64,000 nucleotides of DNA, from positions 61,389 through 125,388 of the forward strand of contig NZ_KE951428.1 in NCBI RefSeq assembly GCF_000466165.1, written 5' to 3'. This DNA is from Actinobaculum sp. oral taxon 183 str. F0552 (GTDB lineage Bacteria; Actinomycetota; Actinomycetes; Actinomycetales; Actinomycetaceae). Positions 48,044-57,385 of this stretch are shown in pieces. A program made the translations under genes and the position numbers. The stretch's first letter is position 1; every line of letters starts with the position of its first letter. The notes under the pieces were generated by a model that saw only the letters and a program-made list of their open reading frames with translations, did not search any database and was not told where the DNA came from.

Positions 48044-49501
48044 ATGGCGATCCCCACCCCTCCCAAGGGAGCCGCGGATATCGGCGTCACCGGCATGGCG
48101 GTGATGGGCTCGAATCTGGCCCGCAATCTCGCACGCAATGGCTTCAAAGTGGCCATTCACAATCGCAGCGTCGGCAAGACCGAGAAGGTCGCGGCCGAGC
48201 ACGGCGGCGAAGGCGAGTTCTACCCGGCCGAGTCGATGGCGGATTTCGTCAACGCCCTGTCCACCCCGCGCGTGGCGATCATCATGGTCAAGGCGGGCGC
48301 TCCGACGGACGCGGTGATCGAGGAGCTCGCCTCCCTGATGGACCCCGGGGACATCATCGTGGACTGCGGCAATTCGAACTACCACGACACTCGGCGCCGC
48401 GAGGCGGACATCCGCGCCCGCGGGCTGCACTTCGTGGGCTCGGGCGTCTCCGGCGGGGAGGAGGGCGCGCTCAACGGGCCCTCGATCATGCCCGGCGGCA
48501 CGGCGGAGTCCTACGACCGGCTCGGCCCCATGTTCGAGACGATCTCCGCGCACGTGGACGGCGTCCCCTGCTGCACGCACGTCGGCCCCGACGGGGCGGG
48601 CCACTTCGTGAAGATGGTGCACAACGGCATCGAGTACGCCGATATGCAGCTCATCGCCGAGGCCTACGACCTCATGCGCAAGGCGCTGGGGATGAGCGCC
48701 CCGGACATCGGCAAGGTCTTCGAGAAGTGGAACGCGACCGAGCTCGACTCCTACCTCATCGAGATCACCGCCGACGTGCTTCAGCACTACGACTTCGCCA
48801 CCGGCGAGCCGTTCATCGACGTCGTCCTCGACCGCGCGGGTCAGAAGGGCACGGGTGCATGGACGGTGCAGAACGCAGCGGAGTTCGGCGTGCCGGTCAC
48901 GGGCATCGCCGAGGCGACCTTCGCCCGTTCCCTCTCCGGCGGGGTCCCCGAGCGACAGGCCGGGCGGAAGGCGCTCCCCGCAGGCGTCCAGAGCGTGCCG
49001 GTCGACGACCTCGAGGCGTTCGTCGAGGACATCCGCCAGGCGCTGTACGCCTCGAAGATGGTCGCCTACTCCCAGGGCTTCGAACTCATCCGCAAGGCCT
49101 CCGCCGAATACGGCTGGAACGTGGACCTGGGTGCGATGGCCCGCATCTGGCGGGGCGGCTGCATCATCCGCGCCGTCTTCCTCAACCGGATCACCGAGGC
49201 CTACGAGCGCGACCCCGAGCTCGCGCTGCTGCTGGCCGACCCGTACTTCACGGGCGAGATCGGCAAGGCGGTGGCCTCGTGGCGACGCGTCGTCAGCTAC
49301 GCCGCGCTGACGGGCGTGCCGATCCCGGCCTTCGCCTCCTCGCTCGCCTACTACGACGGCGTGCGGGCCGAACGCCTGCCGGCCAACCTCATCCAGGGCC
49401 AGCGCGACTACTTCGGCGCCCACACCTACAGACGCGTCGATCGCGAGGGGACGTTCCACACCCTGTGGAGCGGCGACCGCAGCGAAGTCCGAGAGGACTG
49501 A
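48044..49501 (+). CDS. gnd: 6-phosphogluconate dehydrogenase, decarboxylating
   Basis: 485 residues, the long dimeric NADP-type enzyme of the oxidative pentose phosphate pathway, producing ribulose-5-phosphate, CO2 and NADPH. The nucleotide-binding turn is GVTGMAVMGSNLARN at about 13-27, then NRSVGKTEK. The catalytic Lys is in FVKMVHNGIEYADMQ near residue 189. AAGGAG stands before the ATG. Followed by a strong terminator. Confidence 0.97.
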   Translation: MAIPTPPKGAADIGVTGMAVMGSNLARNLARNGFKVAIHNRSVGKTEKVAAEHGGEGEFYPAESMADFVNALSTPRVAIIMVKAGAPTDAVIEELASLMDPGDIIVDCGNSNYHDTRRREADIRARGLHFVGSGVSGGEEGALNGPSIMPGGTAESYDRLGPMFETISAHVDGVPCCTHVGPDGAGHFVKMVHNGIEYADMQLIAEAYDLMRKALGMSAPDIGKVFEKWNATELDSYLIEITADVLQHYDFATGEPFIDVVLDRAGQKGTGAWTVQNAAEFGVPVTGIAEATFARSLSGGVPERQAGRKALPAGVQSVPVDDLEAFVEDIRQALYASKMVAYSQGFELIRKASAEYGWNVDLGAMARIWRGGCIIRAVFLNRITEAYERDPELALLLADPYFTGEIGKAVASWRRVVSYAALTGVPIPAFASSLAYYDGVRAERLPANLIQGQRDYFGAHTYRRVDREGTFHTLWSGDRSEVRED

Positions 49502-49512
49502 CGGCACGCCGA

Positions 49513-49546
49513 TCGGGGCGGCCGGCCGCGCGGTCGGCCGCCCCGA
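49513..49546 (+). terminator. Rho-independent terminator of gnd
   Basis: A 12-bp GC-rich stem with a 10-nt loop, followed by AGGGACTTTT, 11 nt after the gnd stop. Confidence 0.8.
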
Positions 49547-49680
49547 AGGGACTTTTAGGAGACTCCGCTGACCGCGGATCGGACGGGCGGCTGGACGGTC
49601 CACCGCATCCGACGGATCCCACACGCGGATCTCATACGAACCGGCTTTCGCTTCTTTCGTTTCAGAGATATCATAAGGGC

Positions 49681-50196
49681 ATGGCCGTAGAATCGCAGAC
49701 AGTCAAAAGAGCGCGTCAGCGGGGCGCCCAGGCGTCGCTGACGATCATGCCCACACAGGATGGCCAGACGCTCGACGCCGTTGACAGAACTCTGTCCCCG
49801 CAGGCGAAACTCGTCGACGCAGAAGGCCACACGACGCCGATTCCTCCGGAGATCCACGACATCCTCCGGGAAGTCGTCGAGGCGATGCAGGCCGGCAGGG
49901 CAATCGTCCTCACACCGATGACGACTCGCCTGACCACCGGCGAGGCGGCTTCGTACCTAGGCGTCTCACGGCCCACGCTCGTCAAGCTCCTCGAGGAGGG
50001 GAAGATCGGCTATGACAGGCCGAACCGGCATCGTTACGTACTCCTGCGGGATCTCGAGGAATACTCGCGGAAACAGCACGAAATAGCCGCGGACGCGCTC
50101 GATTCGATGATCCGCGAAGCCGATGAAGCCGGCCTTTACAACATCGAGCCGAAGATTTTCGACGAAGCCCTCGCCGAAGTCCGTGGAGAAGAGTAG
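49681..50196 (+). CDS. HTH (excisionase-type) antitoxin-like DNA-binding protein
   Basis: 171 residues. An N-terminal region without recognised motifs, then an excisionase/MerR-type helix-turn-helix at about 82-135 (LTTGEAASYLGVSRPTLVKLLEEG, GYDRPNRHRYVLLRDLEEY), and an acidic C-terminus. Proteins of this form are usually the antitoxin of a PIN-domain toxin encoded immediately downstream. No such toxin is found in the 390 bp that follow, so it looks like an orphan or the remaining half of a pair. AAGGG stands before the ATG. Confidence 0.82.
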   Translation: MAVESQTVKRARQRGAQASLTIMPTQDGQTLDAVDRTLSPQAKLVDAEGHTTPIPPEIHDILREVVEAMQAGRAIVLTPMTTRLTTGEAASYLGVSRPTLVKLLEEGKIGYDRPNRHRYVLLRDLEEYSRKQHEIAADALDSMIREADEAGLYNIEPKIFDEALAEVRGEE

Positions 50197-50586
50197 ACGG
50201 CCCGAATCGGCTGGGACGCCGGGACGCCGCGGAGACGTCGTCGCATCGGGGCGGAGACGACACACCAGGCAGGGCTTCGGTCAGCCGTCGCCGCATCGGC
50301 GCGGAGACGACACGCCCAGACACGCCCATATTTCATGGCTGCCCTTTTCGCTTTCACGCTGTAAATATATACTGTTTGTGCGAGGAGGTGGGGTGTGCTG
50401 GAAAATGCGTCTCGGAGGCGCCCCTATATGTTGGCATAGAGCCGATCGACGGCCATCTCACTCGCATACTCACCCGCCTCGCCGGACGCGGATTTCCGGT
50501 GAGGAAAGCACGGTGGCACAACTACATCGGCTTCGAGCACACCAAGCAGCGCGCTGAATACCGTGCATGTCTCTCAAAGGAGCAAT
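50197..50586. other. 390-bp intergenic region with short direct repeat
   Basis: Holds a 22-bp direct repeat with one mismatch (50242-50263 and 50292-50313) and an AT-rich promoter-like block with TATACT at 50368-50373, likely serving the GH16 gene. A GAGGAGG at 50382-50388 precedes short open frames that I cannot support as genes. No PIN toxin was found. Confidence 0.5.
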
Positions 50587-51540
50587 GTGTCTACCATTCG
50601 TATCCATCATTTCCTTCGAACTGCAATGGCCTCGGTGGCGACGGCCGGGATGGTCTCGGCGTTCGCCGTCGCCTCCTCCGCGACGGCGTGCGTCTCCTCG
50701 TCGAGCGGGGGTGCGTCCAAGGGGTCGGCCACCGGAACCGTGCAGCCACAGCGACCGGCGAAATCGCCCTACTACGTCAAAGGCTGGGGCACTCCCGTCT
50801 TCAACGAAGACTTCAACGATCCCTCACTGGCTCAATGGAACATACACGATAATGAATACGCCAATCACGATTGGTCAACCGTAAAAAAAGAGAATGTCAC
50901 CGTGAAAAACGGAAAAATCATTCTCAACACAAAACGCCTAGACCAAGCGGTCAACGATGAGAAAAACGAGAAAAAACGCTGGTATTCCGCGGGATTCATC
51001 GACACCGTAGGAAAATTCTCCCAAGCATACGGACGTTTCGAAATGCGCGCGAAACTACCCACGATTAAAAACAAATCGCGCGGCATCTGGCCCGCCTTCT
51101 GGCTGCGGGCCGACAACCCGAGCAACGGCGGCGAGATAGACATCCTCGAGGCTTACGGCACCCCGGACGCGGTCAACGGCTTCGACCCGGCGGGCCGCTC
51201 CCAGGGGACGCTGCACTACACGCAGGACGGCGAGAACTGGACGATGACCTCGAAGTTCACGCCCAAACGCATCGACCTCAACGACGGCGAATTCCACACC
51301 TGGACGCTGGAGTGGACGCCGGAGAAGATCACCTTCCTCGTCGACGGCCAGGCGTACCACACGGTGAAGAAGACGGACGACCCCCGTTGGAAGAAGGCCT
51401 TCGGCTCGGGAGACCCGTACAGCATCCGCCTGAACGTGCAGGTCGGCTCGAAGTACTGGGGAACCCCCAACCCCACGGACACCGCCGACCGCACCGACTA
51501 CGTCGTCGACTACGTACGCGTCTGGAAATACCGGGGGTGA
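50587..51540 (+). CDS. Secreted GH16 beta-glucanase
   Basis: 317 residues. A basic N-terminus and hydrophobic signal (AMASVATAGMVSAFAVASSATAC) end in a Cys that may be lipidated (the -3 residue is Ala, so uncertain), followed by a Ser/Gly linker. The GH16 jelly-roll body has the catalytic GGEIDILEAYG, with the two Glu near residues 183 and 188, and FHTWTLEWTPEKITFLVDG typical of laminarinase-type enzymes. It likely cleaves beta-1,3 or mixed-link glucans outside the cell. The GTG start is preceded by AAAGGAG. Codon usage is AT-richer in the first third of the body. Confidence 0.9.
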   Translation: MSTIRIHHFLRTAMASVATAGMVSAFAVASSATACVSSSSGGASKGSATGTVQPQRPAKSPYYVKGWGTPVFNEDFNDPSLAQWNIHDNEYANHDWSTVKKENVTVKNGKIILNTKRLDQAVNDEKNEKKRWYSAGFIDTVGKFSQAYGRFEMRAKLPTIKNKSRGIWPAFWLRADNPSNGGEIDILEAYGTPDAVNGFDPAGRSQGTLHYTQDGENWTMTSKFTPKRIDLNDGEFHTWTLEWTPEKITFLVDGQAYHTVKKTDDPRWKKAFGSGDPYSIRLNVQVGSKYWGTPNPTDTADRTDYVVDYVRVWKYRG

Positions 51541-51600
51541 AGGCGCCGTAGCCGAAGGTCCACGCCGTGGAATCGCATCGGCTTCAGCCCGTTCCATGCG

Positions 51601-51649
51601 GGAGTGCCGGACCGGGGCGATCTCATCGGCGCCCCCGGTCCGGCACTCC
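51601..51649. terminator. Bidirectional terminator between GH16 and response regulator
   Basis: A ~19-bp near-perfect stem (51601-51619 with 51630-51649, one extra C on one side) in the 111-bp gap between convergent genes. Confidence 0.85.
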
Positions 51650-51651
51650 GA

Positions 51652-52293
51652 TCAAGCCTGGCCGCCCCGACCGGGGATGATCCCCCTCCTCATGGCCTCC
51701 ACGACGGCCGACGTCCGGTCTGCGACGCCGAGTTTGGCGAAGATGCGGGAGAAATAGGTTTTCACAGTGGTCTCGCCGAGGTTGAGGATCCTGGCGATCT
51801 GCCGATTGGTCTTGCCTCCGGCGGCCAGCGAGAGCACCCGTTCCTCCTGCCCCGACAGGCCCTCCTCCCGGCTTTCTCCCCGCATCCTGTTGGCCACGGC
51901 CTCGGCGGCCCTCTGGTCGAGCACGGTCCTGCCTCCTGCCGTCGCCCGAATGGCTTCGGCGAGCCTGGCCGGCTCGATGTCCTTGAGGACGTATCCGCCC
52001 GCGCCCGCTTCGATCGCGGCGAGGATGTCCCGGTCCGTGTCGTAGGTCGTCAGGATGAGCACCCGCGTGCGCGGGCAGATCCTGCGCGCCTCGCGCGTGA
52101 CTTCCGGGCCGTCCATGTCCGGCATGCGCAAGTCCAGAAGCAAGACGTCGGGTTGGAGGCGTTCGACGAGCTCGAGGGCCTGGGCCCCTCCCGACGCCTC
52201 ACCGAGGACCTTGAGATTCGCGTACCTTTCGATCATGCTCCTGATCCCCTCGCGGATCATGGGGTGGTCATCGGCCATGACGATGGAGATCAT
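51652..52293 (-). CDS. NarL/LuxR-type response regulator
   Basis: 213 residues: receiver domain with DD at 8-9, phosphorylated D54 in LLLDLRMPD and K near 104, then a LuxR-type HTH at about 150-205 (LSGQEERVLSLAAGGKTNRQIA, VKTYFSRIFAKLGV). It starts inside the end of the histidine kinase gene (26-bp overlap) with GAGGAGG upstream. Works with that kinase, probably to regulate the linked MFS exporter. Confidence 0.95.
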   Translation of the reverse strand: MISIVMADDHPMIREGIRSMIERYANLKVLGEASGGAQALELVERLQPDVLLLDLRMPDMDGPEVTREARRICPRTRVLILTTYDTDRDILAAIEAGAGGYVLKDIEPARLAEAIRATAGGRTVLDQRAAEAVANRMRGESREEGLSGQEERVLSLAAGGKTNRQIARILNLGETTVKTYFSRIFAKLGVADRTSAVVEAMRRGIIPGRGGQA

Positions 52294-53755
52294 CGCGGTC
52301 CTCCTCGGTAGTGCGGCCTTCTTCGATGCGGCGAGGCCTTTCGGCGGGCTGCCCCTCGGCTGAGCCGGAGTGCGGCAGCGGGATGCGGGCGCAGACGCGT
52401 GCGCCGGCTCCGGGAGCGCTCTCGATGAGCAGGCGTCCCCCGACGTCGACGGCCCTTCCGGCCATGTCGCCGATGCCGAAACCCCCGGCTCCGTCGCGCC
52501 GGGCCTGGGGATCGTCCGGGTCGAAGCCGACGCCGTCGTCGCGGATCTCGAGACGCAGAACGCCTTCCGAATGTCCGAGGGACACTTCGACGCGACTGGC
52601 CTGCGAGTGCCGGGCGACGTTCGTGACGGCCTCCTGGGCTATGCGAAGCGTCGCGACCCGCACGGACTGCGGGAGCGCCGGCAGCGCCTCGTCCAGCGAG
52701 CGGGTCACCGCGATGCCCGAGTTCTGGAGGCCGTCGGCCACGCGGTCTATCGCCTCGGCCAGCCCCTGCCCGTCCAGCGCACGCGGGCTGGCGTCGGCTA
52801 TCATGCGCCTCGTGTCGTCGAGGCCCTCCTGGGCCAGGGAGACGATCATCGCCAGATGCCGGGACGCCCGCGGATCGCCGGCCCTCTCCTCGTCGGCCGC
52901 CGCGCGTGCGAGGGCGAGGATCGAAGCCAGTCCCTGGGCTATCGTGTCGTGCATCTCGCGTGCGATGCGCTCGCGTTCTCGCGCGGATCCCTCCGCCTGG
53001 GAGAGCCGCGCGATGCGCCTGTTCTGGGCTTCGAGCCGTTCGATGAGCCGCTGGTTGCGCTCATCGGCCACCGCCAGCAGGTCGATGGGCTTCCCGAACA
53101 AGCCCGTCAGCACGACGATGACCGCCGCCGCGAGCGCCCGCCGCAGCACGGCCTGCGGGGTGGGGTCGGCGGCCGCGTGCACGGCGAGGAGGCCGAGGTT
53201 CACCGCCCCCACCGTGTACATGGCCGGCTTGTAGGGCAGCACGATGAACAGCTCCGGTATGAGATAGGCCTGGGCGATGCCCGCGTCCGGATTGAGCGCC
53301 GCCGCCCCCATGGAGCAGGCGACGGCGACGACGGCGAAGCACCGCCTGCCGATCGGGCCCGCCGCTTCGTCGTTCCGTCCTCGGCGGAACAGCCACGCGA
53401 AGAGCAGCGTGGGCGCGGCGGCGAGAATGCCGGCGAGGGCTGCTGGCAGCCGCCCCGCGCCCCGGCCAAGGACGAGGTGGAGGACGAGGGCGAAGGTGGC
53501 GGCGAACAGGTAGAGGATCCACCACCGGCGGGTGAAGGCCGTCTGCCCGCCGGGCCCGCCGACCGACCGTCCGCTTCCCGGATTCTCCGCCTCCGGGTCG
53601 CCGGCGCCTCGGCGCGGTGCGCCGCTGCCTCGCTGCCTCGAATCGTCGCCCGTGCGCGCCTGGAGGCGCGCCGCCCCTTCAGCCGTCCCCTCGCCGTCGG
53701 CCGCCTTCCCCGCGGGGATGCGCTCCGCGCCGTGAGCCGTCAGCGGACGCTCCAC
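52268..53755 (-). CDS. NarL-family sensor histidine kinase
   Basis: 495 residues. A ~75-residue Gly/Ala/Arg-rich N-terminus, about five or six membrane spans (78-235), a coiled coil, then a HisKA_3 domain with phosphoacceptor His at about 269 (REMHDTIAQGL) and an HATPase domain (IRDDGVGFDPDD, GGFGIGDMAGR). It senses an unknown membrane or envelope signal. GTG start 3 nt after the MFS stop, so the three genes form an operon. Confidence 0.94.
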   Translation of the reverse strand: MERPLTAHGAERIPAGKAADGEGTAEGAARLQARTGDDSRQRGSGAPRRGAGDPEAENPGSGRSVGGPGGQTAFTRRWWILYLFAATFALVLHLVLGRGAGRLPAALAGILAAAPTLLFAWLFRRGRNDEAAGPIGRRCFAVVAVACSMGAAALNPDAGIAQAYLIPELFIVLPYKPAMYTVGAVNLGLLAVHAAADPTPQAVLRRALAAAVIVVLTGLFGKPIDLLAVADERNQRLIERLEAQNRRIARLSQAEGSARERERIAREMHDTIAQGLASILALARAAADEERAGDPRASRHLAMIVSLAQEGLDDTRRMIADASPRALDGQGLAEAIDRVADGLQNSGIAVTRSLDEALPALPQSVRVATLRIAQEAVTNVARHSQASRVEVSLGHSEGVLRLEIRDDGVGFDPDDPQARRDGAGGFGIGDMAGRAVDVGGRLLIESAPGAGARVCARIPLPHSGSAEGQPAERPRRIEEGRTTEEDRDDLHRHGR

Positions 53756-53758
53756 GCG

Positions 53759-55384
53759 TCACCCCTCCGAGCCCGGGGACGCAGGCTCATGGTGCGCTCG
53801 GGCCCGAGCCGGGCGTCCTCCGCGCACTCGAGGGTACAGTGCCGCGATGAGGACGAGGGACAGACAGGCGGCCCCCATCGCCAGGAATACGCCGTGCATG
53901 CTTCCAGCGTACGCTTCCCGGACGGTGTCCATGACGGTGCGCCGAACGGCTGGCGCGAGGCCGTTGAGACCCTCGCCGGAGGAGGCCTGCCCCGATGTGA
54001 TGTGGGCCGCCAGATGCCGTGCCCGGCTGGGCGAAACGCCGTAGTCCGTCAGACCTTCGGAGATGCCGTGCGCGAACCGCGCGAGGCTGAGCGAGGAGAG
54101 GGCGGCCATGCCCAGGGCTCCGCCGAGATTCTTCATCGTCTGGGAGATCGACGTGGCCTCGCCGTAAGCCGCCTCCGCCACGCGGTTGACCATGTCCGTG
54201 GCTGCGGGGCTGAACATGAACCCGATGCCGGCGCCCGCCAGCGCGAGGAACGGCATGAGGTCCGCCATGGCGGGGACTCCAGAGGCGAGGCCGCCCGCCC
54301 GACGTGACAGGAGGTAGAAGCCCACGGCTCCCATCGCCCCTCCGACGGCCAGCACGGCGGCGATCCCGCGACGGTCGAAGAGACGCGCCCCCACCTGGGC
54401 GGCGATCATGAACCCGGCGAAGAAGCCGAGTATGAGCAGGCTCGACCTGCCGACGGCCAGGCCGAGGGAAAGCTGACCGTAGACGCTCAGGAAGTACATG
54501 ATCGGTATGAAGACCGCCGAGGCGACGAGCGTGGCCAACGCGGACAGCGCGAACGGACGGTGCGCGAGCATGCGCGTATCGACGAGCGGGCGGGAGGTGC
54601 GCCGCTCCATGGCGAAGAACCAAGCGAACAGCAGCAGGGAGGCGGCGAAGCTCGCGAGGATGCGGGGATCCGTCCACCCGTCCTGCCCTCCCCTCTTCAG
54701 AGGGAGGATGAACAGCACCATGGCGGCCGCCGACACCGCCGCTCCCCTCCAGTCGATCCGGTCTCCGCGGGCGCCGTCGCGGTCCGCCAACAGCAGGACC
54801 ATGAGGAAGGAGACGAGTGCCAAGGGGAGGTTGATGAAGAACACCCACCGCCACGAATACGCGATGAGCCAAGCGCCGGCGACGGGCCCGATGGAGGTCA
54901 TCGCGCCCGTGATCGCGAAGAACAGCGCCATCGCCTTGGCCCTGCCCTCCCTGGCGGAGCCGCTGACCAAAATGCCGACGGCGGCCGGGAACATCAGCGC
55001 CGACCCCGCGCCCTGGACGACGCGCGAGGAGATCATCCACACACTCGCCGCCGGCCCCGCGGGCGTCGCCCCGCACAGGAGGCTCCCGGCCGCGAACACG
55101 GCGATTCCGGCCAGCATGACGCGACGATACCCCCAGGAGTCAGCCAGCTTCCCGCCGAGGGGGAAGACGGCCGCGGCAGCCAGGAGGTAGGCGTTGACGA
55201 CCCATTCGATCGCCGACGCATTCAAGCCCAGCCCCGATTGGACGGTCTGGGAGGAGACGGAGACGATCGTCTGGTCGATCGTCGTCATCGACACGGCCAC
55301 GATCAGGCCGCCGAGCATCGCGGAGGATCTCCGCGCTGTCCCGTCCTTCGCCATGCGTTTGCCTTTTGCCTTTCCGCTGTCCAT
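53759..55384 (-). CDS. MFS multidrug exporter, DHA2 (EmrB/QacA) type
   Basis: 541 residues with 14 predicted membrane spans. The family markers are visible: TTIDQTIVSVSSQTVQ in span 1, LADSWGYRRV (motif A) in the first loop and GPVAGAWLI (motif C) in span 5. It expels drugs or other amphiphiles using the proton gradient. AAAGGAA precedes the ATG at 55384; upstream open codons are unsupported. First gene of the MFS-kinase-regulator operon, so its expression is probably controlled by that two-component system. Confidence 0.93.
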   Translation of the reverse strand: MDSGKAKGKRMAKDGTARRSSAMLGGLIVAVSMTTIDQTIVSVSSQTVQSGLGLNASAIEWVVNAYLLAAAAVFPLGGKLADSWGYRRVMLAGIAVFAAGSLLCGATPAGPAASVWMISSRVVQGAGSALMFPAAVGILVSGSAREGRAKAMALFFAITGAMTSIGPVAGAWLIAYSWRWVFFINLPLALVSFLMVLLLADRDGARGDRIDWRGAAVSAAAMVLFILPLKRGGQDGWTDPRILASFAASLLLFAWFFAMERRTSRPLVDTRMLAHRPFALSALATLVASAVFIPIMYFLSVYGQLSLGLAVGRSSLLILGFFAGFMIAAQVGARLFDRRGIAAVLAVGGAMGAVGFYLLSRRAGGLASGVPAMADLMPFLALAGAGIGFMFSPAATDMVNRVAEAAYGEATSISQTMKNLGGALGMAALSSLSLARFAHGISEGLTDYGVSPSRARHLAAHITSGQASSGEGLNGLAPAVRRTVMDTVREAYAGSMHGVFLAMGAACLSLVLIAALYPRVRGGRPARARAHHEPASPGSEG

Positions 55385-55559
55385 GAGATTCCTTTCCCGC
55401 TGTTGCGGTTCGGACGCCGAGGCGCCCGGCGGAACGCTTCCGCCGACGAAAAGCCTAGGAACGGGCGCGGAAGAGGAGTGTCGGCCGGAAAGCCGCGCCC
55501 GTGTCCTCCATCCGGACGACGCGATGGACCGGTGGAGCCCGTTGGTGGAAGATGAACGC

Positions 55560-57212
55560 ATGGACGAATCTCCGGCATCTTCGACAAACCACGACTACAC
55601 GATCGCCGACCTCTCTGCCCTTGTGAAAACAGGCCGATTGCGATTGCCTCAGTTCCAGCGTTCGTTCCGCTGGGATGCGCAGGACATCCTCAATCTCTTC
55701 GATTCCATCCTTCGCGGATATCCCTTCGGGAGTCTCCTCCTCTGGGAGCGCGAGGCCGGCGAGGAAGACTTGAGGATCGGCGCGCTCGAAGTCCGGGCCG
55801 AGGAGCGCCCAGACGCCCTGTGGGTCGTCGACGGCCAGCAGCGCATCACGAGTCTCGTCAACGTCGTCGATCCACAGGGAATGGCCGACCCCCGGTTCGC
55901 CCTCGGCTACTCCCTGAGGGCAAGGAAGATCGTTACGATCAATCGAAACGAAGGCTCGTCGGTGATTCCACTTCCCGATGTCTTCGACTTCGCACGGGCC
56001 CTGGAGTGGCTGAGAAGGAACCCAGACGCCTCGAACTCTGCCGAGCTCATCCAGGACGTCGCCCGCAGGCTGAACGGGCTGAAAGTCCCCGCCACGATCA
56101 TGGAGCAGGCGAATGAAGAGACTCTGCGCGAAATCTTCGACAGGATAAATTCCCGTGGCAAACGGCTCAACGCCGCGGAGATCTTCGACGCCATCCATGG
56201 GGGGCCGGATCGCGGGCTGACGACCTCGGGGATCGCCAAGCATGTGGCAGAGAAGACTCGTTTCGGCAGGTTAGACGACAAGGTGGTGGTGCAGGCGCTG
56301 CTCGTTCGCAGACACCCGGACCTCACCCGCGACCTCCACAACGAGTTCTCCCCATCACGCCGAAACGTCAGCGCCTTTCCAGAAGAAGACAAGGAAGAAG
56401 CTTACAAACAGACCGAGCGCGCGCTGGTGTCCGCGATTCGGTTCCTCCAGCAGACGGCGGGCGTGCCGCACATGACCTTCCTGCCCTTCCGCTTCCAGCT
56501 TTTGGTCCTCACCAGGTTCTTCGCACTGTTCCCGAAACCGCAGGACCGCAACCTCGAGCTGATGAACAGGTGGTTCTGGCGAACGAGCGTGGGGGCCGAA
56601 ATGCTCGGCATCACGGGTTCGGAAAGAGACCTGCGCGGTATGGCGAAGCTCGTCGTCGCGGGCAAGGAGTCCGCATCCGTTCAACGGCTGATCAAGGCCG
56701 CTCGCCTGACGGTCAAATCAGAAAAGGACTTCGCAACTCTCCTAGACCTCGAAACATTCCGCACTAACCGGAGTGATTCAAAAGTCATTCTCAATGCTAT
56801 GTGGAACAAGCACCCTGTGGACATTCGAACGAATCTACCCATGACGTCAGACGAGCTGGCTGACCAACTCGAGAGCGACTCCACGCCGCAGGCCGTGACG
56901 ATCAAGCTCGTTCCAGACAGGACAGAAGGGGCGGGATCCGCGGCGAACCGGCTCATTTCCTTCGTCGACCGCCAGGAGTTCATTGCGCGCGCGAATGCGA
57001 AAACCGATCTCGCCTCGCTTTTGCTCGACAAGCGAACGCTAGGCGCCCTCCAGGAGAACCGCCACGAAGACTTCCTCCGGGCGAGGTCCGCCCTCTTGCG
57101 CCGTTATCTCAACGATTTTCTGGCGGCTCGCACCGCCTACGGTCACGAGGACTCACCTCCGGTGGCGGACTTCGTCTTCGACGGCGGCGACCCAAAAGAG
57201 CCGCTGCCGTGA
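55560..57212 (+). CDS. DUF262-domain protein
   Basis: 550 residues. The N-terminal DUF262 (GmrSD-N/ParB-like NTPase-nuclease) domain shows LPQFQRSFRWD at about 32-42, GYPFGSLLLWE and VDGQQRITSLV near 95. NSRGKRLNAAEIFDAI follows at about 195. The C-terminal half is helical without a GmrSD-C (HNH) signature. DUF262 proteins occur in modification-dependent restriction and other phage-defence systems, but solitary ones have unknown roles. ATG at 55560 chosen; ATG at 55524 is an alternative. The stop overlaps a 56-residue gene by GTGA. Confidence 0.82.
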   Translation: MDESPASSTNHDYTIADLSALVKTGRLRLPQFQRSFRWDAQDILNLFDSILRGYPFGSLLLWEREAGEEDLRIGALEVRAEERPDALWVVDGQQRITSLVNVVDPQGMADPRFALGYSLRARKIVTINRNEGSSVIPLPDVFDFARALEWLRRNPDASNSAELIQDVARRLNGLKVPATIMEQANEETLREIFDRINSRGKRLNAAEIFDAIHGGPDRGLTTSGIAKHVAEKTRFGRLDDKVVVQALLVRRHPDLTRDLHNEFSPSRRNVSAFPEEDKEEAYKQTERALVSAIRFLQQTAGVPHMTFLPFRFQLLVLTRFFALFPKPQDRNLELMNRWFWRTSVGAEMLGITGSERDLRGMAKLVVAGKESASVQRLIKAARLTVKSEKDFATLLDLETFRTNRSDSKVILNAMWNKHPVDIRTNLPMTSDELADQLESDSTPQAVTIKLVPDRTEGAGSAANRLISFVDRQEFIARANAKTDLASLLLDKRTLGALQENRHEDFLRARSALLRRYLNDFLAARTAYGHEDSPPVADFVFDGGDPKEPLP

Positions 57213-57379
57213 ACGACGAGGCCGTCTACGCCGTGCTCCTCCACGGCGAGCGTGTGGGATCCCTTAGGTTCTTCGACTCCTGGCCCGACGCGCGCAGCGA
57301 CACGCCCGAGGACGTCGCCCGGTGGATCGACGAACACGCCGTCCAGACCCGCTCGCGGCTGCTCGGTCGATTCGCCTGA
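57209..57379 (+). CDS. 56-residue HipA N-terminus-like protein
   Basis: A very short gene coupled to the DUF262 gene by a GTGA overlap. VYAVLLHGERVGSLRFFDSW resembles the first beta-strands of HipA kinases (V-x-L-x-G-x-x-VG-x-L), but no kinase domain follows. It may be a HipS-like small protein or a remnant. The tight overlap argues for real translation. Confidence 0.55.
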   Translation: MNDEAVYAVLLHGERVGSLRFFDSWPDARSDTPEDVARWIDEHAVQTRSRLLGRFA

Positions 57380-57385
57380 ACGCGG

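Noticed and set aside
46337..49624. A 1095-codon open frame antisense to pgm and gnd
   Set aside because: It mirrors two unmistakable enzymes and its translation is Gly/Arg/Asp/Val-rich noise; long antisense frames are expected in DNA this GC-rich.
50376..50852. A 158-codon frame before and across the GH16 start
   Set aside because: A good GAGGAGG lies just after its start, but the frame runs out of phase through the GH16 gene and shows no domain.
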